Source: Planctomycetota bacterium (GTDB taxonomy: Bacteria; Planctomycetota; Phycisphaerae; UBA1845). From it: a stretch of 44,814 nucleotides of DNA. Location: NCBI GenBank assembly GCA_016200265.1, contig JACQFE010000042.1, positions 1 to 44,814 on the forward strand. The letters run 5' to 3'. Below the pieces are notes generated by a model. It was not told the DNA's origin. It was given only the letters and a program-made list of their open reading frames with translations, and did no database searches. Shown here one piece after another: positions 40,274 to 44,814 of the stretch. Every line of letters begins with the position of its first letter. The first letter of the stretch is position 1. The position numbers and the translations under genes were made by a program.

Positions 40274-40999
40274 TTATTCCAACCCATGCTTCGTCCACGG
40301 CAGCGGCAGGCCGACTTCGGCCAGGTGAACGCACTTCCGCATGTCTTCTGACAACGCCGCCATGAATTCATCAGCCGACTGCGCGAGGATCGGAAACGTC
40401 TTGTAGTGCGAGGGGATGATGGCCACGGGTTGCAGCATTTCAGCCGCCAGTGCCGCGCCTTTGGCGCCCATCGTGAAGCGATCGCCGATGGGCAAAATGC
40501 AAATCTTCGGCTCGTACAGTTTTGCGATAAGCTTCATGTCGCTGAAGACGTCAGTGTCGCCCGCGTGATAGACGCAGGCGCGGTCGCCCGTGCAAATGAT
40601 CACGCCGTTGGGCATGCCGCCATAGGCCGGGCCGCGAGGGTTGTACACGCCTGACGAATGAAACGCCTGCGTGAGCGTGATACGCACGCCGTCGACAGCG
40701 TGCGTACCGCCGGTGTTCATGTATTCATACCGGCCCTTCCCGATGATGTTCTGCAAGGCCATGCACAGGTCGTAATTCGCCACGACCGGCGGATCGAACT
40801 TCTTGACGAGCTCCGGCACGTCGTCGGCATGATCGGGATGCCCGTGCGTCAGCACGATCATATCGCATCGCTCCGGCTCTTTCAGTTCGCTCAAACAGGA
40901 CGGGTTCTCCCGCAGCCACGGATCAATGAAGATCACGCGCCCGTCGGTGAGAATCAGCCGAAACGTTGCATGCCCGAACCATGTGATGGAAGGAGTCAT
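40274..40999 (-). CDS. UPF0173-family metal-dependent hydrolase (metallo-beta-lactamase fold)
   Basis: 241 residues from ATG 40999; the frame runs 31 codons further but the family begins at MTPSITWFGHATFRLILTDG. The metal-binding motif THGHPDH (51-57, HxHxDH) is intact, with VANYDLCMALQNIIG, YEYMNTGGTHAVDGVRITLT, AFHSSGVYNPRGPAYGGMPN, GDTDVFSDMKLIAKLYEP and IIPSHYKTFPILAQ following. The length agrees with UPF0173. It probably hydrolyses a small ester, lactone or phospho-substrate; none is established. It is convergent with the preceding gene and has no partner on its own strand. Confidence 0.88.
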   Translation of the reverse strand: MTPSITWFGHATFRLILTDGRVIFIDPWLRENPSCLSELKEPERCDMIVLTHGHPDHADDVPELVKKFDPPVVANYDLCMALQNIIGKGRYEYMNTGGTHAVDGVRITLTQAFHSSGVYNPRGPAYGGMPNGVIICTGDRACVYHAGDTDVFSDMKLIAKLYEPKICILPIGDRFTMGAKGAALAAEMLQPVAIIPSHYKTFPILAQSADEFMAALSEDMRKCVHLAEVGLPLPWTKHGLE

Positions 41000-41217
41000 G
41001 GCCTTGAATAATACGGCGAAAAGTCGAAACAGGGAACGTAAAGATTCCCTTGCGCCGCTGCATCCGAACCCAAGCGCAAGCGCGGGGCACACTTTCGAGC
41101 AGCGCCTGCAAAGGAGCGAAAAGCCCGCGACGCCACGTCAATCATACATTCGCTGATTAACTTGGAAAACATGATCTCGTTTTGACGACAACATAGATGC
41201 CCCGGAAGATTTGCGTC

Positions 41218-41964
41218 ATGACGCTGGCAGATGAATACAAACAGCAGCTTGCGTGGCGATCATGGAAGATGGCCTATGATGCTCTGCCTTCGCTACAGGG
41301 AGCAACGGTTCTTGACCTTGGGCGCGGCGTGGGAGATCAGGCCGCCGAATTTGTGGCGAGAGGCGCACGCGTGATCGGCGTCGATATCAATGACGAACTC
41401 CTCGATGCCGCGCGGTCCCGAAATCTCCCAAACGCCATATTTCAAAGAGCTGACCTTCGGACGCCGCTCGACATTGATACCATCGTGGACGGAATTTGGT
41501 GCGGATTTACGGCCGCTTACTTTCCTGATCTTCCCATCGCGCTCACGCGATGGGACAGGCACGTCCGGCCCGGAGGATGGATTGCACTGACCGAGATTGA
41601 TAATCTCTTTGAACACGAGCCTGTAAGTGATCGAACGGCTGAACTTCTCGAAGCATACGTCCAGGATGCGCTTACGGCCGGACGATACGATTTTCGGATG
41701 GGGCGAAAACTTCGCGGCTTCATGGAACAGGCAGACTTCAGTGTAGTCAATTCGTTGACGTTGCCCGATGTGGAGTTTTCGTCTTACGGTCCGGCAGATC
41801 CTGGAGTCCTCGACGCATGGGAGAAGCGATTCGAATGCATGATGTTGCTGCGGGACTTCTGCGGCCGGGAATTTGAACGAGTTCGCCGGGAATTTCTACA
41901 TTGCCTAGCCTGCGATGAACATCGTTCCAAGGCGTCTGTTCAGTGCTGCATCGCCGTTCGATGA
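41218..41964 (+). CDS. Class I SAM-dependent methyltransferase
   Basis: 248 residues. ATG 41218 has GGAAG 9 nt upstream; ATG 41197 is in frame without such a site. Motif I reads VLDLGRGVGDQAAEF, with Arg where the family has Cys, and motif II VIGVDINDELLDAA. A later strand runs GIWCGFTAAYFPDLPIALTR, and motif III-like HVRPGGWIALTEID follows. A binding site for SAM is clear but the substrate is not. The 3' end overlaps the TPR remnant on the other strand. Small-molecule methylation is the commonest role for this family. Confidence 0.8.
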   Translation: MTLADEYKQQLAWRSWKMAYDALPSLQGATVLDLGRGVGDQAAEFVARGARVIGVDINDELLDAARSRNLPNAIFQRADLRTPLDIDTIVDGIWCGFTAAYFPDLPIALTRWDRHVRPGGWIALTEIDNLFEHEPVSDRTAELLEAYVQDALTAGRYDFRMGRKLRGFMEQADFSVVNSLTLPDVEFSSYGPADPGVLDAWEKRFECMMLLRDFCGREFERVRREFLHCLACDEHRSKASVQCCIAVR

Positions 41965-42309
41965 TTCTTCGCTTCCCTTCGCACACCTCGTCGTATGTCT
42001 CGATCTGAATCTTCGACGTTGCGCGGAAGAGCGCCTCGGCCTCGTCGAGACGGCGGCTCTTGCAATAGGCCCAGGCGAGATTCGACGCGTATCGAAGAGT
42101 TTCCAGGTGAGTGTTTCCGAACTTGCGCTCCGAATTGTCGAGCAGCCTTGCGTACAGAGGGATGGCCTGTTCTGGTTCGTTATGTCCCAAATGGATGAAA
42201 GCGACAAGGTGTTCACCATCAACGTCTCGGGATGGTCCGCGCCGAGATCGATCTGTACCTGTGCAACATACGGATGGTCGGCAGCGTACCCGCCCAATGA
42301 AAGTCGCAA
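41965..42309 (-). pseudogene. Frameshifted TPR-protein remnant
   Basis: Two minus-strand frames together make a kinesin-light-chain-type TPR segment: the first, from 42309, has LGADHPETLMV, and the second has HNEPEQAIPLYARLLDNSER, LETLRYASNLAWAYCKSRRL and DEAEALFRATSKIQI. The switch falls near 42195-42240, so one or a few bases have been lost or gained. Such repeats usually form the C-terminal half of long planctomycete Ser/Thr kinases, and no kinase part is visible here. The remnant ends where the methyltransferase gene ends. A pseudogene, unless a sequencing error is found. Confidence 0.65.
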
Positions 42310-42343
42310 GCGCGACCCTCAAAACGGGCTTCGCCACGGCACA

Positions 42344-43636
42344 CTACTGCTCGACACAATACAGGCGCATCGCGGTCGCGCAGCTCTTCACCAATCCATT
42401 CCACCATGAAAGCTGCGTCGTAAATGAGAATCCTCCTACGCCGGCTGCCGACGATGTCGAGGTCCAGTTGCTGCACGTGCTGCTTAAGTTGCCCGGTTCA
42501 GTCAGGTTGGTCTGCCCAGTCCAGACGCTCGCAGAGGGTGGATAGGACCCATTGCCTTGCTGCCAGATGCCGCTTTGAAGCTCGCCCGCAGCAATCAAGA
42601 CCGCTCCTGTGCCAACGAGTTGGCCGTCCGGACGGATGTACACGGACTCCGGATCCAGAACGTTCGCTGCCGGTGCGTTCGTTCGCGCCACCAGCGCCTT
42701 GACCGTGCCGATACCTGCAGGTCGATCGCCCGCGCAGACTTCGTCTGGAGTGTGACTGATTCCGGGAAGGAACAGGGAATTTGTCAGAAAAATGATTTTG
42801 CCCTGCGACTTGGGCGGGATGAGAATCCGCGTGCTGGTCTTTTCAATGCAATAAATTCGCGCAGGTCCTTGATTGCAACTCACTAGCCCGGATGCCGTCC
42901 ATGCTCCCGGGCCAGCGACGGCGGACCCCACCGAGGCGGACCCAGTGGTGCTGGTCCAATTGGAACACGCAAAACTTGAGGATGTGCCATTGGCGTTCGT
43001 GCCGGTCATCACCACGACGGAACCGACTTCGTGGCCAAATTCATTGACATGGATCGCGTTGAGGATGCCATTGTTGGTGAGAAGACTCTGGATGGTGTCG
43101 GCAACGGGAATGCTATCCGGGCGCACGAAGCCGCGAGCCGTTGTTCCCAGTCGCGTGGCGGCACTCGAATTCGCATCCGACATCCAGGCGACAAAGGCGT
43201 TGTTGGTCGAGTTATTCAGGCCGGCTGTGGTGGCCAGCACATTGCATTTCTGATCGTAGGCAACAGCGCTACCTAGATTTACGGGGAATGCCTGGGACGA
43301 GACGAACACCACGTTGTAGCAATCAACCCGGATCGGGCCGGTGTACGTGTCCTGAAAATCAGCAAAGTCGAATAAGTCAACATGGCCGTCGTCGTCAAGG
43401 TCAAAGGTGCTGAGACACGACTGTGGAGTCATTGGAGAATCCGGGCTCGGCACTGCTCCCGGTCCGGCCATGCAATTCGCAAAAGCAGCATAATCCACGG
43501 AATCAACGGTGCGGTCACCGTTCACATCCGCCTGAATGGGCGTGCATTGGGCGTCGGCGCTCCCCGAACAAGCAAATATGGAAAACAGGGTGATAATCAG
43601 ACCCGACCGGCGTCGGTGGAGCCGATGCACCATCAT
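42344..43636 (-). CDS. Secreted protein: dockerin-like N-terminus and two DUF1554-like repeats
   Basis: 430 residues from ATG 43636 (ATG 43633 is equivalent; the frame continues to 43720 without need). A signal peptide (SGLIITLFSIFACSGSADAQ) is followed by a dockerin-like pair DVNGDRTVDSVDYAAFANCM and DLDDDGHVDLFDFADFQDTY. The rest has two copies of a Cys-containing unit opening with CSNWTS and ending RIYCIE or RLYCVEQ. The pattern CSNWTS...YCxE resembles the DUF1554 domain of leptospiral and deltaproteobacterial surface proteins. Cys are few and paired, consistent with disulfides. Dockerins normally lie at the C-terminus; here the pair is at the front, which is a common planctomycete arrangement. 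Function unknown. Confidence 0.7.
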   Translation of the reverse strand: MMVHRLHRRRSGLIITLFSIFACSGSADAQCTPIQADVNGDRTVDSVDYAAFANCMAGPGAVPSPDSPMTPQSCLSTFDLDDDGHVDLFDFADFQDTYTGPIRVDCYNVVFVSSQAFPVNLGSAVAYDQKCNVLATTAGLNNSTNNAFVAWMSDANSSAATRLGTTARGFVRPDSIPVADTIQSLLTNNGILNAIHVNEFGHEVGSVVVMTGTNANGTSSSFACSNWTSTTGSASVGSAVAGPGAWTASGLVSCNQGPARIYCIEKTSTRILIPPKSQGKIIFLTNSLFLPGISHTPDEVCAGDRPAGIGTVKALVARTNAPAANVLDPESVYIRPDGQLVGTGAVLIAAGELQSGIWQQGNGSYPPSASVWTGQTNLTEPGNLSSTCSNWTSTSSAAGVGGFSFTTQLSWWNGLVKSCATAMRLYCVEQ

Positions 43637-43954
43637 GGTGTCACACCATTGGCGATTCGACTTGTCCAAGGCGAAAAACAAATGACCGCGATGATAGCGA
43701 TTCCTGCCCATCTTTCGCATTGCTCTACACGATCGTGGCCCGAACAGGCGTCGCCGAATCCGGGATCCAATTCAATAGACGATCTGTCTCGTGTTGGCAA
43801 ACTTCCCCAGACTTGCCATAGTCTTCCATTTCTTATCAAGGCGCGAGCGCTCGAATTCATTCAAGTCATCGTGCCGTCGTCATTAAGGTACACGCCGGAC
43901 AATTCCATCACGCAAAACGGTGAAACCATGGAGCCGCGATTGCCTTCGCCGACT

Positions 43955-44092
43955 TCAACAGGAAATTGATTGTGCACCTCGCGGGTCGTTTGCATGGGAT
44001 CGTAATCCACTGACAGAGAATTCTTTGGCAATTCGACCGAGCCGTTCCTTGAAATCATCCTCAGAGTAGGCCCGAAGATTGTCCAGTTCCAT
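43955..44092 (-). CDS. Small ORF coupled to the upstream gene; possibly 5' part of a frameshifted gene
   Basis: 45 residues from ATG 44092, 12 bp after the stop of the 44105-44470 gene: opens MELDNLRAYSEDDFKERLGR and continues IAKEFSV. The spacing and acidic N-terminus look genuine. A second frame (43861-44058) overlaps it and continues with DYDPMQTTREVHNQFPVEVG and ends LSGVYLNDDGTMT. Joining the two at KEFSV/DYDP gives a plausible protein of about 75 residues, so a frameshift, programmed or mutational, or a sequence error is possible. No family recognised. Confidence 0.4.
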   Translation of the reverse strand: MELDNLRAYSEDDFKERLGRIAKEFSVSGLRSHANDPRGAQSISC

Positions 44093-44104
44093 CTCGACCG
44101 GCGC

Positions 44105-44470
44105 CTACACAGCCGAACTCAGGTGTTTTGCGTCTTCCGCGATGTGCTTCGCGATTTCCTCGAGGCTGCCGACGGCATCAAACATCGGCCACCACTTCCC
44201 GGTGTGGCGCATGTACTCAAGTTGGAACGGACCGCCCGGTTCAGGTACAACGCGCCATTGCCTGGCCATATAGCGCATGGAAGGATCAGGCTTGTGGGTC
44301 TTTGGATTCCATGGCGTGACAGGGACATAGATAACGACATTTCCGAGGAAAACTTTATACTGCCAGTCCGACCACTCGAGATGTTTCGAAACCAGGATTT
44401 TGCTTAATTGTGTGGCGTCGTCATTATTTAATACGCGCATCCAGAGTTTTTGTGCAATTCGTTTTGCCAT
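44105..44470 (-). CDS. Small soluble protein of unknown function
   Basis: 121 residues from ATG 44470; the frame also has an ATG at 44539, but the start at 44470 begins the well-structured part. It reads MAKRIAQKLWMRVLNNDDAT, VFLGNVVIYVPVTPWNPKTH and PGGPFQLEYMRHTGKWWPMF, and ends LEEIAKHIAEDAKHLSSAV. Rich in Trp and charged residues, no membrane segment, no Cys. I do not recognise the family. A short coupled ORF follows after 12 bp, suggesting a two-gene operon. The transposase at 44571-44814 lies upstream on the same strand. Confidence 0.55.
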   Translation of the reverse strand: MAKRIAQKLWMRVLNNDDATQLSKILVSKHLEWSDWQYKVFLGNVVIYVPVTPWNPKTHKPDPSMRYMARQWRVVPEPGGPFQLEYMRHTGKWWPMFDAVGSLEEIAKHIAEDAKHLSSAV

Positions 44471-44570
44471 TAGTTGTATCCGCCCGTGCTGGTCATTCCC
44501 GGGCGCGCTGCGTAATTGCACCCAACTATCCTCAAGCAATGATCATTGGATCGAGCACTAAGAAACTATC

Positions 44571-44814
44571 TCAAAATGATAATCGCCAGAGGCGGCGGAA
44601 CCAGAGCAGGGCACACGCCAGTTTGAGCAGGCCGAGGTAATTGCAGGCCTTCTTGTCATAGCGGATCAAGATGACGCGGCACTTGCTCAGCCAGGCCAGC
44701 GTACGTTCGACGACCCAGCGGCGCGGCTTGTATCGTTTGCCATTTCGAGATTTCTGTTTCTCCTCGCCAATCCGGCGAATGTGCGGAACATAGCCGAAAT
44801 CGTCCACCGCCTGT
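44571..44814 (-). CDS. IS5-family transposase, C-terminal part (cut by window edge)
   Basis: The frame is open to the window end and stops at 44571-44573. HIRRIGEEKQKSRNGKRYKP, RRWVVERTLAWLSKCRVILI, RYDKKACNYLGLLKLACALL and WFRRLW are the C-terminal end of an IS5-family (IS427/ISL2-like) DDE transposase; the VERTLAW motif holds the last catalytic Glu. The start is outside. The sequence after the stop (GAGATAGTTTCTTAG, reading the minus strand) may be the terminal inverted repeat, since such ends are GAG(A/C)-rich in this group; its partner lies beyond the window. It is a different IS5 subgroup from the fragment at 3-131, so the window is not a composite transposon. Confidence 0.8.
   Translation of the reverse strand, partial: QAVDDFGYVPHIRRIGEEKQKSRNGKRYKPRRWVVERTLAWLSKCRVILIRYDKKACNYLGLLKLACALLWFRRLWRLSF

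Noticed and set aside
43382..43969. 195-residue plus-strand ORF
   Set aside because: It is antisense to the dockerin/DUF1554-like gene and has no family features.
1..44814. CRISPR array
   Set aside because: I found no set of short exact direct repeats with regular unique spacers. The only tandem arrays are coding (35406-36011) or degenerate (24708-25388).
3..44814. Composite transposon bounded by the two IS5 transposases
   Set aside because: The two C-terminal sequences belong to different IS5 subgroups, and the core genes between them look chromosomal.

Overview
The window looks like a chromosomal segment of a planctomycete (Planctomycetota, probably Phycisphaerae or a related uncultured class). 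The evidence is lineage-typical sequence: three copies of a small membrane protein ending in a CxxCGYDL...GxCxECG zinc ribbon, a secreted protein with twelve DCNxNGIPDECD-type repeats, dockerin-like DxDxDG pairs in several exported proteins, an RHS core with a dockerin-like insert, ECF sigma/anti-sigma pairs, and lipid A genes (lpxD, lpxI) showing a Gram-negative envelope. No taxonomic search was possible, so this is inference from motifs.

Positions 1-3254 look like the eroded end of an integrated island. They hold an IS5-type transposase tail, a zinc-ribbon pseudogene with an in-frame stop, an N-terminally truncated RHS tip with a cysteine-rich end, a formylglycine-generating-enzyme-like secreted protein, an IS110-like transposase start, and an intact 3' half of a tRNA-Val gene whose 5' half is not tRNA-like (a probable att scar). 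From about 3280 the window reads as ordinary chromosome.

3284-15726 carries a TSP3-type lipoprotein, an ALDH7 aldehyde dehydrogenase with a short in-frame insert, a CGYDL protein, an ECF sigma / zinc anti-sigma / secretin-N-like operon, a flippase-like membrane protein, a tandem pair of PilZ (c-di-GMP) proteins, gamma-glutamyltransferase, a small lipoprotein, a PH-domain membrane protein and quinolinate synthase. 16021-24707 carries a second ECF sigma / anti-sigma pair, a cold-shock protein with a good promoter and terminator, a lipid A operon (lpxD - lipoprotein - CGYDL protein - lpxI), a processive GT2 glycosyltransferase and a DUF4145 protein.

24708-25388 has no gene and is a mosaic of degenerate repeated phrases. 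25389-41964 holds a HEAT-like secreted protein, a rhodanese/NAD-epimerase/VOC operon, a GT-C-type membrane protein, cysteine desulfurase, a GAF-SpoIIE phosphatase, the FG-GAP plus twelve-repeat secreted protein, a formyltransferase, a two-domain membrane protein, DUF1579 and alpha/beta-hydrolase-like genes, a UPF0173 metal hydrolase and a methyltransferase. The last 3 kb again decays: a frameshifted TPR remnant, a dockerin plus DUF1554-like secreted protein, small unknown genes (one pair perhaps frameshifted) and the C-terminus of a second, different IS5-family transposase.

I did not find a convincing complete new defence or mobile system. The best leads are the tRNA-Val scar with its decayed cargo, the repeat mosaic at 24.7-25.4 kb, the RHS tip with calcium-loop insert and cysteine-rich end, and the lipid A operon with two uncharacterised partners.
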